A stretch of 64,000 nucleotides of DNA from the NCBI RefSeq assembly GCF_016612995.1, contig NZ_JAEOAH010000001.1:62001-126000 (forward strand), given 5' to 3'. The DNA comes from Viridibacillus soli. Its GTDB lineage: Bacteria > Bacillota > Bacilli > Bacillales_A > Planococcaceae. Below are positions 19,795 to 28,154 of the stretch, one piece after another (the stretch's first letter is position 1; every line of letters starts with the position of its first letter). A program made the translations under genes and the position numbers. The notes under the pieces were generated by a model that did no database searches, was not told where the DNA came from, and was given only the letters and a program-made list of their open reading frames with translations.

Positions 19795-20532
19795 TTATTT
19801 TACAACATGGAAGAATAATCGTTCTGACCCTGCTGTTGGTGCCTCTGCTGTATAATCTGCTGTAATTGTAATTGTAGAAAATCCAGCATCACGCAGCCAA
19901 GTCATGTATTGTTCTACCGGGAATGTACGCTGATAATGATACTCTTCAAAACGTTCGAAAAGTTGCTCATCTGCTTGTACATAAAACGTCATATCATGGT
20001 GTACAGAATGAGGAGCTTCTCCCATCTCCGTATCCCATATATACGTAATTTCCCCGTCATCATACGTAAATGGACCATCTAAGAAAATAGTATCCATTTT
20101 GAATAATGAGTGCACATCAAAGAATAAATGACCACCATCACAAAGTGCTGCATAAATACTCTTAAATGTAGCAATAACAGCCGCCTCATCCTCTAAATAA
20201 TTTAGTGAATCAATCGGAATCGTCACAACATTTAAATCTGAAAATCCATCTAGCTCGTCCATCGATTGACAAAATAATGGTATAGCCAGTTTTTCTTCTG
20301 TAAAGCGTCCACTTGCAATAGCTAGCATTTCTTCAGATATATCAACACCACTAACAGCATATCCTTGATGTGTAAATTTAGTAGCCATCACACCCGTGCC
20401 ACATCCTACATCCAATAACTTCGGAAAAGAACTGCTCGGGGCATTCTTCACTACCCAATCTACATAAGCGTCGTACGGAATATCCGTCATTAATGCATCG
20501 TATACTTCGGCAAAACGTTGATAGCTACTCAT
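19795..20532 (-). CDS. yqeM: class I SAM-dependent methyltransferase (YqeM type)
   Basis: The 245-residue protein has LLDVGCGTGVMATKF (SAM motif I, about 40-52), VSGVDISEEML (motif II) and a C-terminal region with HYQRTFPVEQYMTWLRDAGF. The target is unknown. It sits after rsfS with touching ends and just before comEA, as yqeM does in B. subtilis, so the assignment rests on family and position. Confidence 0.88.
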   Translation of the reverse strand: MSSYQRFAEVYDALMTDIPYDAYVDWVVKNAPSSSFPKLLDVGCGTGVMATKFTHQGYAVSGVDISEEMLAIASGRFTEEKLAIPLFCQSMDELDGFSDLNVVTIPIDSLNYLEDEAAVIATFKSIYAALCDGGHLFFDVHSLFKMDTIFLDGPFTYDDGEITYIWDTEMGEAPHSVHHDMTFYVQADEQLFERFEEYHYQRTFPVEQYMTWLRDAGFSTITITADYTAEAPTAGSERLFFHVVK

Positions 20533-20873
20533 TACTCTTCAACATCAACGAATGGAGCATCTCCCCATAAACGTTCCAAGTTGTAAAAATTACGTTCATC
20601 GCGGTGGAAAACATGTGCCACAACATCGCCCATATCTACTAATATCCAGCGTGCTGAGTCAAAGCCTTCTAATCGATTCACTTCATAGCCCTCTTTATGC
20701 GCTACATCTACCATTTCACGCGCAATTGCTTGTACTTGACGATCAGAATTGGCATGACAAACGATGAAATAATCTGCTAATGGTGAAACGCCTTGCATAT
20801 TCATTACGACGATATCCTCCGCACGTTTGTCGTCTGCCGCTTTATATGCAAGTTGTAATAAAGTTTTAGTCAT
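20532..20873 (-). CDS. rsfS: ribosomal silencing factor RsfS
   Basis: RsfS binds ribosomal protein L14 and keeps 50S from joining 30S when nutrients are low. The 113-residue protein has the family core (DIVVMNMQGVSPLADYFIVCHANSDRQ) and DMGDVVAHVFHRDERNFYNLERLWGDA. It overlaps yqeK upstream by four bases and abuts yqeM downstream, so translation is probably coupled. Confidence 0.95.
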   Translation of the reverse strand: MTKTLLQLAYKAADDKRAEDIVVMNMQGVSPLADYFIVCHANSDRQVQAIAREMVDVAHKEGYEVNRLEGFDSARWILVDMGDVVAHVFHRDERNFYNLERLWGDAPFVDVEE

Positions 20874-21448
20874 TCTTTCACTTGTCCTCTCTTTAACATC
20901 AAATCATTATAACATTTGAATGAATCCGGATATACCGGCTGATTTTTACTTATTAAAAATGTGATGGAATGGCGGACACATCTAATCATCACTTCATTTA
21001 AATCGTCAACCTTAGCAGCTGCTCGTAAGTCAGCTACACCAGGGTATCTGCGATTCGGTTCAATCATATCCGCAATATAAATAATCTTTTCTAAATCGCT
21101 CATCGCTTTACGCCCTGTTGTATGGAAACGGATGGCATTTAGTATGTCTTGATCTCGTACATCAAATTCTTTTTTCGCAACATAAGCTCCCACTGGCGCA
21201 TGCCACAGTTCATGATGATACTTTAATAGAGTTGGATTCATCTTTTTCTTGATGATTTTCTTTTCCATCCAATCTCTGTCAGCATATTTACATGAATCAT
21301 GCAAGATGGCTGCAATTTCTGCTTTCTTCGGATCGCTCCCAAAGCGTTCTGCCAATGCAATTGCAGTGTCTGTAACACCAATTGTATGGATATAACGTTT
21401 TTCAGGCATACGGTCTTTCATCGCTAATAATAAGTTACTGCGTTCCAT
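20870..21448 (-). CDS. yqeK: HD-domain nucleotide hydrolase YqeK
   Basis: YqeK-family proteins hydrolyse symmetrical diadenosine tetraphosphate (Ap4A). The 192-residue form starts at MERSNLLLAMKDRMPEKRYIHTIGV, with AGGAAGGG just upstream; an earlier in-frame start inside nadD is less likely. The HD metal site is visible as RYIHT ... ILHDSCK ... HHELWHAP ... IRFHTTG. Its start overlaps the end of nadD by 14 bases. Confidence 0.92.
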   Translation of the reverse strand: MERSNLLLAMKDRMPEKRYIHTIGVTDTAIALAERFGSDPKKAEIAAILHDSCKYADRDWMEKKIIKKKMNPTLLKYHHELWHAPVGAYVAKKEFDVRDQDILNAIRFHTTGRKAMSDLEKIIYIADMIEPNRRYPGVADLRAAAKVDDLNEVMIRCVRHSITFLISKNQPVYPDSFKCYNDLMLKRGQVKE

Positions 21449-22007
21449 ATAACCCTTCCTCTCGTATATACTGTTCAACTTCTGTTGGTACTAAAAAAGT
21501 CACCGTTCGATCCGCCTGCATACGCTCGCGAATCAAAGTGGACGATAAGTCAATAAGTGGCGCCGCTATCATCTGCACAGGCAGTGTCGTTTCTGCTTTC
21601 GTATGAGGACGATTGACACCAACGAACTTCACAAGTTCCATTAGCTCATCAATTTTATACCAGCTGTCAAGCATATCAATCATATCTCCACCGATAATAA
21701 AATAAAATTCGCAGTCAGGTTCTCTTGTTGTAAGGTTCTTCATCGTTTCATACGTATAAGAAATACCGCCGCTCTCTATTTCATAAGGCTCAAGCTTAAA
21801 ATGCGTATACGGATTGATAGACAGCTCTGTCATTTTCTTACGGTCGGCCGTCGTCGCATCGTCAGGCGTCAGCTTATGAGGTGGGATGGCATTGGGCATG
21901 AACCTTACTTCATCAAGCCCAAGAGCATCATATACTTCATTTGCCATCATCAAATGACCATTATGTGGTGGATTAAACGTGCCACCTAATAGACCAATTT
22001 TTCGCAT
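21435..22007 (-). CDS. nadD: nicotinate-nucleotide adenylyltransferase NadD
   Basis: NadD converts nicotinate mononucleotide to deamido-NAD. The nucleotidyltransferase motif GGTFNPPHNGH (the HxGH type) is at residues 8-18, and the closing SSTLIRERM motif (about 159-167) completes the ATP site. The length, 190 residues, is standard. It lies 12 bases after yhbY. Confidence 0.96.
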   Translation of the reverse strand: MRKIGLLGGTFNPPHNGHLMMANEVYDALGLDEVRFMPNAIPPHKLTPDDATTADRKKMTELSINPYTHFKLEPYEIESGGISYTYETMKNLTTREPDCEFYFIIGGDMIDMLDSWYKIDELMELVKFVGVNRPHTKAETTLPVQMIAAPLIDLSSTLIRERMQADRTVTFLVPTEVEQYIREEGLYGTQ

Positions 22008-22019
22008 ATAACCAAATCC

Positions 22020-22319
22020 TTATTTCGATTTTGGTAGTTCAATACGCTTGTTTTCACGAGATTCTTTATATAACACAACTGTTAAACCGATTAGTTGCAC
22101 AAGTTCTGCACGAGCACCTTTTGCTAATGCTACTGATACATCATGCTTATCTTCTTCACAGTTATCTAAAATTCTTACTTTAATTAGTTCACGCACTTCA
22201 AGCGCTTCTCTAATATGTTTAATTAATGCGTCATTTACTCCGCCTTTACCTACTTGGAAAATTGGATTTAAATGGTGTGCTTCTGCACGTAAAAAACGTT
22301 TTTGTTTACCTGTTAACAT
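22020..22319 (-). CDS. yhbY: YhbY-type RNA-binding protein
   Basis: This 99-residue single CRM-domain protein begins MLTGKQKRFLRAEAHHLNPIFQVGKGGVND and carries LIKVRILDNC and GLTVVLYKESREN. E. coli YhbY associates with pre-50S ribosomes, and a ribosome-assembly role is likely here. It overlaps the end of aroE by 14 bases. The B. subtilis name is yqeI. Confidence 0.93.
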   Translation of the reverse strand: MLTGKQKRFLRAEAHHLNPIFQVGKGGVNDALIKHIREALEVRELIKVRILDNCEEDKHDVSVALAKGARAELVQLIGLTVVLYKESRENKRIELPKSK

Positions 22320-23151
22320 GTCTTCCTCCTAATTGCTCCGTTAATGACTTCTTCATAGAAGTCGTATTTGGGAACTGCCCTAGCCAATGATTGAATGCTA
22401 AAGCACCTTGGTGTACGAACATACCCAATCCCGTCACCACGATTGCTCCCCGCTGTTTCGATGCCTGCAAAAATGGCGTCATTAATGGATTATACACAAT
22501 ATCCGCCACAATTGCTTTAGTTCTGAGCTGATCTAGTTCAAATGGTAGTTGTAATGTGCCATTTTTTAAACCAGCTGGTGTTGTTTGAATTAAAATATCA
22601 TAATCACCTAAAGTTATTTCTGCTTCCTTCAGTGATATTGCTTTTGCCTGACCGCCAAGCTCTGTACAAATTTGTTCTGCATTTGCTACAGTACGATTTG
22701 CAATCGTAATGGAATGATATCCTGTATGCTGCAGAGCAAAGGCAATGCCTCTTGCTGCCCCGCCAGCACCGATTAATAACACATTACCATCACGATGCGC
22801 GTCACCAATTGCTTCCTCAAGTGAGCGGACAAAGCCGAGGCCATCTGTATTATAGCCTTTCAGCTTGCCATCAGCTTGTCTCACAACCGTATTCACTGCA
22901 CCCATTCTCTCGGCCATAACATCTATCTCATCTAAAAACGGAATGATAGCCGTTTTATGTGGAATCGTCACGTTCCAGCCACTTGCCCCAAGCAATTGCA
23001 AAGACTTTATAGCTTCTTCTAATTGCTCAGGTAGCACGTGAATGGGTAAGTACGATGAATCTAAATTTTCTTCTGAAAACCACTGATTATGCATAGTTGG
23101 AGACATCGAATGCTCGATCGGATCTCCAATAACCGCAAACCATTTTTTCAT
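22306..23151 (-). CDS. aroE: shikimate dehydrogenase AroE
   Basis: AroE reduces 3-dehydroshikimate to shikimate with NADPH. The 281-residue protein shows the substrate site SMSPTMHN, the catalytic lysine in NVTIPHK (about residue 66), GYNTDGLGF, and the NADPH Rossmann motif LIGAGGAARGIAFAL (about 125-139). It is embedded among ribosome-biogenesis genes, as in B. subtilis. Confidence 0.96.
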   Translation of the reverse strand: MKKWFAVIGDPIEHSMSPTMHNQWFSEENLDSSYLPIHVLPEQLEEAIKSLQLLGASGWNVTIPHKTAIIPFLDEIDVMAERMGAVNTVVRQADGKLKGYNTDGLGFVRSLEEAIGDAHRDGNVLLIGAGGAARGIAFALQHTGYHSITIANRTVANAEQICTELGGQAKAISLKEAEITLGDYDILIQTTPAGLKNGTLQLPFELDQLRTKAIVADIVYNPLMTPFLQASKQRGAIVVTGLGMFVHQGALAFNHWLGQFPNTTSMKKSLTEQLGGRHVNR

Positions 23152-23162
23152 GTAAAATCCTC

Positions 23163-24266
23163 CTAAATAAGAGATGGACGAACTTGAACTTCCACACCTT
23201 TAGGAGCATATGCCGCAATGACAACATTTGCATCTTGAATTGTAATCCAACCTAAACCAGAAAAGACAATGTCTGTTTTCGCTTCTTTAATCGAGAATTC
23301 ATAACGTACTAGTTCCGGCAATTGATCGATATACTTTTCAGAAGGTGGTGCTAATAATTCACCTCTATGGTTTTCATATAAGTCATCCGCATTTTCTAAT
23401 TTTGTACGATGAATCTGTAAGTCATTCGCAATATGAACAGTGAAAGCAGAGCGTTCCCCTTGAATGAAATCAAAGCGCGCTAATGCTCCTACAAATAATG
23501 TTTGACCTGAATTCAATTGGAATACTTTCGGTTTAATTTCTTTTTTCGGCATAATATATTTAAGTTCAGACGGGTCTAAATAATGTGCCATTTGATGATG
23601 ATTGATAATCCCTGGTGTATCGAAGATTGCCTTGCCATCTTCTAAAGGAATTTCAATCATATCTAAAGTCGTTCCAGGGAAATAAGAGGTCGTAATAACT
23701 TCTTTTTCGCCTGTAGCCTGTTTAATAATGCGGTTGATGAAAGTTGATTTTCCAACATTCGTACAGCCGACAACGTAGACATCTTGTCCACGACGATATT
23801 CGTCAATTGCAGCCATCGCTTCTTGCATACCCATACCTTTATGCGCACTAACAAGCATGACATCAATCGGTTTTAAGCCTAGTTTTTTTGCTTCTAGCTT
23901 CAGCCAGTTAATAACTTTTTGTTTTTTCACTGACTTCGGTAATAAATCTGCTTTGTTGGCAATTAATAATACTGGGTTATTGCCTACAAAGCGGTGTAAG
24001 CCTGGTAGCCAGCTTCCGTTGAAATCGAAAATATCAACAATTTTAACGATTAGGCCATTTTGCTGTCCTAAACCGTTTAAAATACGTAAGAAATCATCAT
24101 CAGTTAGTGAAACTGGTTGTAACTCGTTGTAATTTTTTAAACGGAAACATCGTTGGCAGATGATATTTTCCTTTTCTAAAGATGAAGCCGGTGCATAACC
24201 TGGCGCTTTTGAATCGTCCGTTTGAATTGTTGTTCCACAGCCGATACAATTTAGCATTTCATTCAT
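23163..24266 (-). CDS. yqeH: ribosome biogenesis GTPase YqeH
   Basis: YqeH is a circularly permuted GTPase needed for 30S assembly. An N-terminal zinc motif (CIGC ... CQRC) is followed by G4 NKADLLPK (about 105), G5 SAHKG, then G1 GCTNVGKST (about 166) and G3 DTPG, the permuted order that defines the family. The 367-residue length is standard. ATG with GGGAGG eight bases before. It is four bases after yqeG. Confidence 0.96.
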   Translation of the reverse strand: MNEMLNCIGCGTTIQTDDSKAPGYAPASSLEKENIICQRCFRLKNYNELQPVSLTDDDFLRILNGLGQQNGLIVKIVDIFDFNGSWLPGLHRFVGNNPVLLIANKADLLPKSVKKQKVINWLKLEAKKLGLKPIDVMLVSAHKGMGMQEAMAAIDEYRRGQDVYVVGCTNVGKSTFINRIIKQATGEKEVITTSYFPGTTLDMIEIPLEDGKAIFDTPGIINHHQMAHYLDPSELKYIMPKKEIKPKVFQLNSGQTLFVGALARFDFIQGERSAFTVHIANDLQIHRTKLENADDLYENHRGELLAPPSEKYIDQLPELVRYEFSIKEAKTDIVFSGLGWITIQDANVVIAAYAPKGVEVQVRPSLI

Positions 24267-24270
24267 TTAT

Positions 24271-24786
24271 TTATTCCTCCCAAGTTTTGACACCTTGTTT
24301 TTTCAAATTATGAAAGACACGTCTTTCGACCATGCGATTAAAGCGTGTGACAAAGCCGTCTGATTGCGCAACTGGCTTGACTAAAATGGTGTGTACGTGA
24401 ATACGATTTCCACCAAGTACATCTGTTAGCATTTGATCGCCTACCATGATGACTTCTTGTGGTTTCAGATTCAACTCCATTAGCGCTTGCTTGAATCCTT
24501 TACTTAATGGTTTACGCGCTTTGCAAATATAAGGTAGCTCTAGTGGATCAGCAAATGCTTTCACACGAAGCTCGCCATTATTCGATACGATCATCACTTT
24601 GATACCCGCATCACGGATTGTTTTTAGCCACTCAATAAGTTTCTCCGTTGCATCTGGGCGGTCCCATTCGACAAGCGTATTATCTAAATCTGTAATAATT
24701 CCGCGAACACCAAGCTGCTTTAGTTTGTCAGGCGTAATTTGATAAACCGATGTGACAAATTCTTTTGGCATTAAAAAGTTATACAA
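24271..24786 (-). CDS. yqeG: HAD-superfamily phosphatase YqeG
   Basis: The 171-residue HAD IIIA protein has TDLDNTLVEW (nucleophile and acid aspartates), VSNN (motif II), KP (motif III lysine) and VGDQMLTDVLGGNR (motif IV). Related proteins are called phosphatidylglycerophosphatases in some genomes; that activity is not shown by the sequence. It starts at TTG with AGGGGA seven bases before. It is probably the first gene of the yqeG-yqeM block. Confidence 0.9.
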   Translation of the reverse strand: MYNFLMPKEFVTSVYQITPDKLKQLGVRGIITDLDNTLVEWDRPDATEKLIEWLKTIRDAGIKVMIVSNNGELRVKAFADPLELPYICKARKPLSKGFKQALMELNLKPQEVIMVGDQMLTDVLGGNRIHVHTILVKPVAQSDGFVTRFNRMVERRVFHNLKKQGVKTWEE

Positions 24787-24874
24787 ATCATGTTCCCCTT
24801 ATCTATCATAGTCACCGTCATTGTAATGATTACTCACCACAATAGACGTATACCTCTATAATTTACTTTAACGA

Positions 24875-25657
24875 TTATAACATATGTGCGAATGCTTCTC
24901 CCACACGAACGCGTCCATCCTTCACAACATTTTCAAGGAACTTAGCACAGTCCTTTTCAAAAAGCATAACTACGGTCGAACCGAAAGTGAAATAACCTAC
25001 TTCCTCACCCTTTTCCCAGGTTGTCGACGTATTCGTCAATTGGATTGAATTGACGAACATTGCTCCTACTTTTATGACGTCACAATGAGCACCATTCACC
25101 GTTTCTAGCTCTGTAATACTACGGTAATTGCCTGAAATCGGCTTATTACCGTACATAAGTCCTGTACCATTTACCGGATACGACCTTGCACCAAGTGTAT
25201 ACTGACGGATCACTTTACCATCAATAGGACTATGAATGCGATGATAATCAGCTGGACTTAAGTAAAATACGATAAACTGGCCATTTTCAAACGTTTTCGC
25301 ATGTTCTTCTTTACCTAATAAGTCGACTAAATCATATGTTTTTCCTTTAACGAAAAATGACGTATTATTTTCAATTGCTCCAAAGGATTCAATTTTAGCA
25401 TCAACAGGACTTACATAAACGGATGCGTCCTTGTCAAAAGGTCTTGCTTCAGATGATAGCTTTCGTGTAAAAAAATCATGCAAACTCGTAAAAGATTGTA
25501 TATTTCTTGAAACCTCAGCTGTCTTAATATCGTATATATCAATATAGGACGGAATTATCTTCTTACTTATAGTAGATGTTGTAAAGCGTTTTAAAAGTAC
25601 CGACGACCACTTGCCATTCGTCAGTTCAATCGCTTTTTGATAAAGTTTTTCTTTCAT
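24875..25657 (-). CDS. psd: phosphatidylserine decarboxylase
   Basis: Psd makes phosphatidylethanolamine from phosphatidylserine. The 260-residue proenzyme carries the self-cleavage site as FGST (residues 225-228; usual LGST), Ser227 becoming the pyruvoyl group, with Asp86 (SPVDAK) and His142 (YHRIHSP) completing the processing triad. It is divergent from pssA, which makes its substrate. The leucine-to-phenylalanine change beside the cleavage site is mild and the enzyme is probably active. Confidence 0.95.
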   Translation of the reverse strand: MKEKLYQKAIELTNGKWSSVLLKRFTTSTISKKIIPSYIDIYDIKTAEVSRNIQSFTSLHDFFTRKLSSEARPFDKDASVYVSPVDAKIESFGAIENNTSFFVKGKTYDLVDLLGKEEHAKTFENGQFIVFYLSPADYHRIHSPIDGKVIRQYTLGARSYPVNGTGLMYGNKPISGNYRSITELETVNGAHCDVIKVGAMFVNSIQLTNTSTTWEKGEEVGYFTFGSTVVMLFEKDCAKFLENVVKDGRVRVGEAFAHML

Positions 25658-25685
25658 AATGCTTTGTCCCCCATTCCAAAAAAGA

Positions 25686-25714
25686 TTTACGTAACTATAT
25701 AAAAGAAGTATAAT
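25686..25714 (+). promoter_or_regulatory. probable sigma-A promoter of pssA
   Basis: TTTACG, 17 bases, TATAAT (25709-25714), about 35 bases before the pssA start. It lies in the 91-base divergent gap shared with psd. Confidence 0.55.
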
Positions 25715-25748
25715 GTTCTAATACTGAATAACAAAGGAGTGTTGTCCA

Positions 25749-26288
25749 TTGTTCTTACTTCACAAAGTGGATACCACAGTTAAAAAAATGAAATCACATT
25801 TAGCAAACTTAATCACTATTGGCAATCTATCTTTTGGTGGTGCGTCGATTATGGCTACCATCAATGAATCATATAATTACAGTGTGTTATTTATTTTTAT
25901 AGCTGCCCTATTAGATCGCTACGATGGCAAAGTAGCACGAAAATATAACCAGGAATCAGAGTTAGGCAAACAACTCGACTCGATGAGTGATATTATATCA
26001 TTCGGCGTTGCTCCTGCGTTATTAATGTATAAAATGGTATTAATTCAATTCGGCGCAGTTGGAATGGTTGTGACCGTCATGTACATGGCTTGCGGTGCAT
26101 TCAGACTTGCTCGTTTCAACATTACAGAATCAAATGGCTTTTTCACCGGTCTGCCAATTACAGCAGCAGGTGCTCTCTTAACGGCATCATTCTTTTTTAT
26201 CTCTACTCTATCAACGGTATTCTATATGTTTTTGTTCCCGATTTTATCTATTTTAATGATAAGTAATTTCTCATTGAAAAAAGTTTAA
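25749..26288 (+). CDS. pssA: CDP-diacylglycerol-serine O-phosphatidyltransferase
   Basis: This integral membrane enzyme joins serine to CDP-diacylglycerol. The CDP-alcohol phosphatidyltransferase motif is complete: DRYDGKVAR then G-x3-D-x3-D in GKQLDSMSD (about residues 57-82). Several hydrophobic helices follow. It starts at TTG with AAAGGAG about nine bases before. At 179 residues it is similar to B. subtilis PssA. A terminator follows directly. Confidence 0.95.
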   Translation: MFLLHKVDTTVKKMKSHLANLITIGNLSFGGASIMATINESYNYSVLFIFIAALLDRYDGKVARKYNQESELGKQLDSMSDIISFGVAPALLMYKMVLIQFGAVGMVVTVMYMACGAFRLARFNITESNGFFTGLPITAAGALLTASFFFISTLSTVFYMFLFPILSILMISNFSLKKV

Positions 26289-26303
26289 TGAAATCCACTG
26301 AAG

Positions 26304-26328
26304 CGACCAAGTAATTTGGTCGTTTTTT
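26304..26328 (+). terminator. pssA terminator
   Basis: CGACCAA and TTGGTCG form a seven-base stem with a four-base loop, then eight T. Confidence 0.88.
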
Positions 26329-26351
26329 TTGCGTACTTAGACAACCACAAG

Positions 26352-26378
26352 CTGTCATATATTGATGAACGATGACAG
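26352..26378. promoter_or_regulatory. inverted repeat before sigK
   Basis: CTGTCAT-N13-ATGACAG, perfect seven-base arms, ending just before the AAAGGATG ribosome binding region of sigK. CATATATT inside it resembles a sigma-E -10 (consensus CATACANT), which fits known mother-cell control of sigK, but no good -35 was seen. It could be a regulator site or an mRNA hairpin. Confidence 0.35.
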
Positions 26379-26393
26379 AAAGGATGTCTTAAA

Positions 26394-27098
26394 ATGAGTG
26401 CACTATTAACTGCCATCATCCAGATGTGGATGGAGCTTCCCGTAATCGTCGGCTATTTGAAAGGTCAGGCGTTCCCTCAACCCTTCTCGAAGGAAGAAGA
26501 GGCCCTTTGTTTGGAACGCTATTTAGCAGGCGATGAACAAGCGAAACTCGAGCTTGTCGAACGTAATATGCGCCTTGTTGCCCATGTCGTGAAAAAATTC
26601 CACCCGAAACACGAACAGCTCGATGATTATATTTCCATCGGGACTATTGGTTTAATGAAGGCTGTTAGTAGCTTCACGCCGGATAAAAAGACACGATTAG
26701 CTACTTATGCCGCACGTTGTATTGAAAATGAAATCTTAATGTTTCTGAGAGCTCAGAAGAAAGTACAAAAGGATGTTTCTTTATTCGAACCGATTGGTAC
26801 TGATAAAGATGGTAACGCATTAGAAATTACAGATCTACTGCAAAGTGATGAACCTCCAACTGATGTGATAATTGAACAACAGGAAGAAGAGCAACATTTA
26901 TACAGACATCTCGATAAATTAGATGAAAGAGAGCTTGAAATTATCCAAAACCGTTACGGACTCGGCACTTTTGAACCGCTGACTCAAAAAGAGATTGCCA
27001 AAAAGTTGAGCATTTCTAGAAGCTATGTTTCTCGTATTGAAAAACGTGCATTAATCAAGCTCTATCAATATTTTAAACATGAAAAAAACTCCCTCTGA
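26394..27098 (+). CDS. sigK: RNA polymerase sigma-K factor, uninterrupted
   Basis: Sigma-K directs late mother-cell sporulation genes. The 234-residue protein has the N-terminal pro-sequence (about 1-20, MSALLTAIIQMWMELPVIVGY), region 2 with RLATYAARCIENEILMFLR and region 4 with the helix-turn-helix LTQKEIAKKLSISRSYVSRIEKRAL. In B. subtilis 168 the gene is split by the skin prophage-like element into spoIVCB and spoIIIC; here it is one continuous frame. It sits between the yqeG block and the mtnN-greA side. Confidence 0.96.
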   Translation: MSALLTAIIQMWMELPVIVGYLKGQAFPQPFSKEEEALCLERYLAGDEQAKLELVERNMRLVAHVVKKFHPKHEQLDDYISIGTIGLMKAVSSFTPDKKTRLATYAARCIENEILMFLRAQKKVQKDVSLFEPIGTDKDGNALEITDLLQSDEPPTDVIIEQQEEEQHLYRHLDKLDERELEIIQNRYGLGTFEPLTQKEIAKKLSISRSYVSRIEKRALIKLYQYFKHEKNSL

Positions 27099-27114
27099 GA
27101 CGCATCTCAGAGAG
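27081..27114 (-). terminator. terminator between sigK and the 38-aa ORF
   Basis: CTCTGAGA and TCTCAGAG form a perfect stem with a four-base loop. On the minus strand it is followed by GGGAGTTTTTTTC, so it mainly ends the small minus-strand unit; the sigK stop codon lies inside it. Confidence 0.75.
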
Positions 27115-27133
27115 AGCTTATTTGTAATCCATG

Positions 27134-27250
27134 CTAGTCAGACGTTTCAGCTGTAATAATTAAACTAGCTAGCGCTGTGATTATCATTGCACCTGCCATT
27201 AAAAATACCATGTCAAATCCCCCTAACATCCCTAGAATAGTGTGTAGCAT
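27134..27250 (-). CDS. 38-residue hydrophobic small protein, unknown
   Basis: I do not recognise a family. The frame reads MLHTILGMLGGFDMVFLMAG and continues through AMIITALASLIIT to AETSD, essentially one membrane helix with short ends. AGGAG lies five bases before the first ATG; a second option is the ATG at codon 14, with AGGGGGA six bases before. A terminator follows about 20 bases after the stop. It is convergent with sigK. Its own binding site and terminator support it being real. Confidence 0.55.
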   Translation of the reverse strand: MLHTILGMLGGFDMVFLMAGAMIITALASLIITAETSD

Positions 27251-27339
27251 CCCTACTCCTATTTTACCATTTGGATATTACATTAGATAAGATGATATAT
27301 GTACAACTTCCGTCAAATAATAGGCAAAACTGTGAACGT

Positions 27340-28032
27340 TTATAATTTTGAAATGACGCGTAAGACAATTTCAGTTGAGTGCTTGGCTGCGACAGGTAAA
27401 AATTCATCAAAGCTAATATTAGATTGTTTTCCAGCAATATCAGATAATGCACGGATTACAACGAATGGCGTACCGAATTGGTAGCAAACTTGCGCTACAG
27501 CTGCCGCTTCCATCTCTGCTGCCTTCATTTGTGGGAAATAGCTTCTCACAAGCTCTACACGTTCAGGATCGTTCATAAATGAATCTGCTGTTGCAATTAG
27601 GCCCGTTGCATATTGATGCTCTCCAAGCTCTTCTACAGCCTCTTCAGCTACTTTACGAAGTAAGTCATCAGCTTTAAAAGCTGCAGGCAATTGAGGTACT
27701 TGGCCCATTTCATAACCAAAAATAGTCGCATCTACGTCGTGGTGACGTACTTCATCAGAAATGACCACTGCTCCTACTTCTAAGTTTTCATCAAAGCCAC
27801 CCGCTGAACCTGTGTTAATCACGACTTCTGGTTTGAATTGATGTAAAAGAATTGTAGTAGACATCCCTGCATTTACTTTACCGATTCCACTTTTAAGTAA
27901 AATAACATCATGTCCTTTATATGTACCTGTTGTATATTCACTATTTGCAATTGTTGTTGCAGATGTATTTTCAAGTGTTGCACGAAGTAGTTCTACTTCT
28001 TCTTCCATTGCACCGATTACTGCGATTTTCAT
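27340..28032 (-). CDS. mtnN: 5'-methylthioadenosine/S-adenosylhomocysteine nucleosidase
   Basis: MtnN cleaves methylthioadenosine and S-adenosylhomocysteine to adenine and the ribosyl product. The start [16 protein letters not shown] gives 230 residues; 21 upstream codons are not family-like. Glu12 (GAMEEE), the NTGSAGGF ribose loop and the catalytic aspartate in ALSDIAG are present. Spacing suggests a transcript separate from yrrS, with a hairpin between them. Confidence 0.96.
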   Translation of the reverse strand: MKIAVIGAMEEEVELLRATLENTSATTIANSEYTTGTYKGHDVILLKSGIGKVNAGMSTTILLHQFKPEVVINTGSAGGFDENLEVGAVVISDEVRHHDVDATIFGYEMGQVPQLPAAFKADDLLRKVAEEAVEELGEHQYATGLIATADSFMNDPERVELVRSYFPQMKAAEMEAAAVAQVCYQFGTPFVVIRALSDIAGKQSNISFDEFLPVAAKHSTEIVLRVISKL

Positions 28033-28076
28033 GTTTTTCCGCCTTTCTTTTTTCGACACTTCTATAAACATAAACA

Positions 28077-28117
28077 AAAGGCGTCCATCCGTCAAGATTT
28101 TGGATGGACGCTTTTGT
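28077..28117. terminator. hairpin between yrrS and mtnN
   Basis: GCGTCCATCC and GGATGGACGC form a ten-base stem with an 11-base loop. T-rich sequence flanks both sides (CTTTTGTTTTTTC on plus, CCTTTTGTTT on minus). Since both neighbours read leftward, it ends the yrrS message. Confidence 0.75.
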
Positions 28118-28154
28118 TTTTTCTAGAAAATCATTTTCAATTAATAATGTATGG

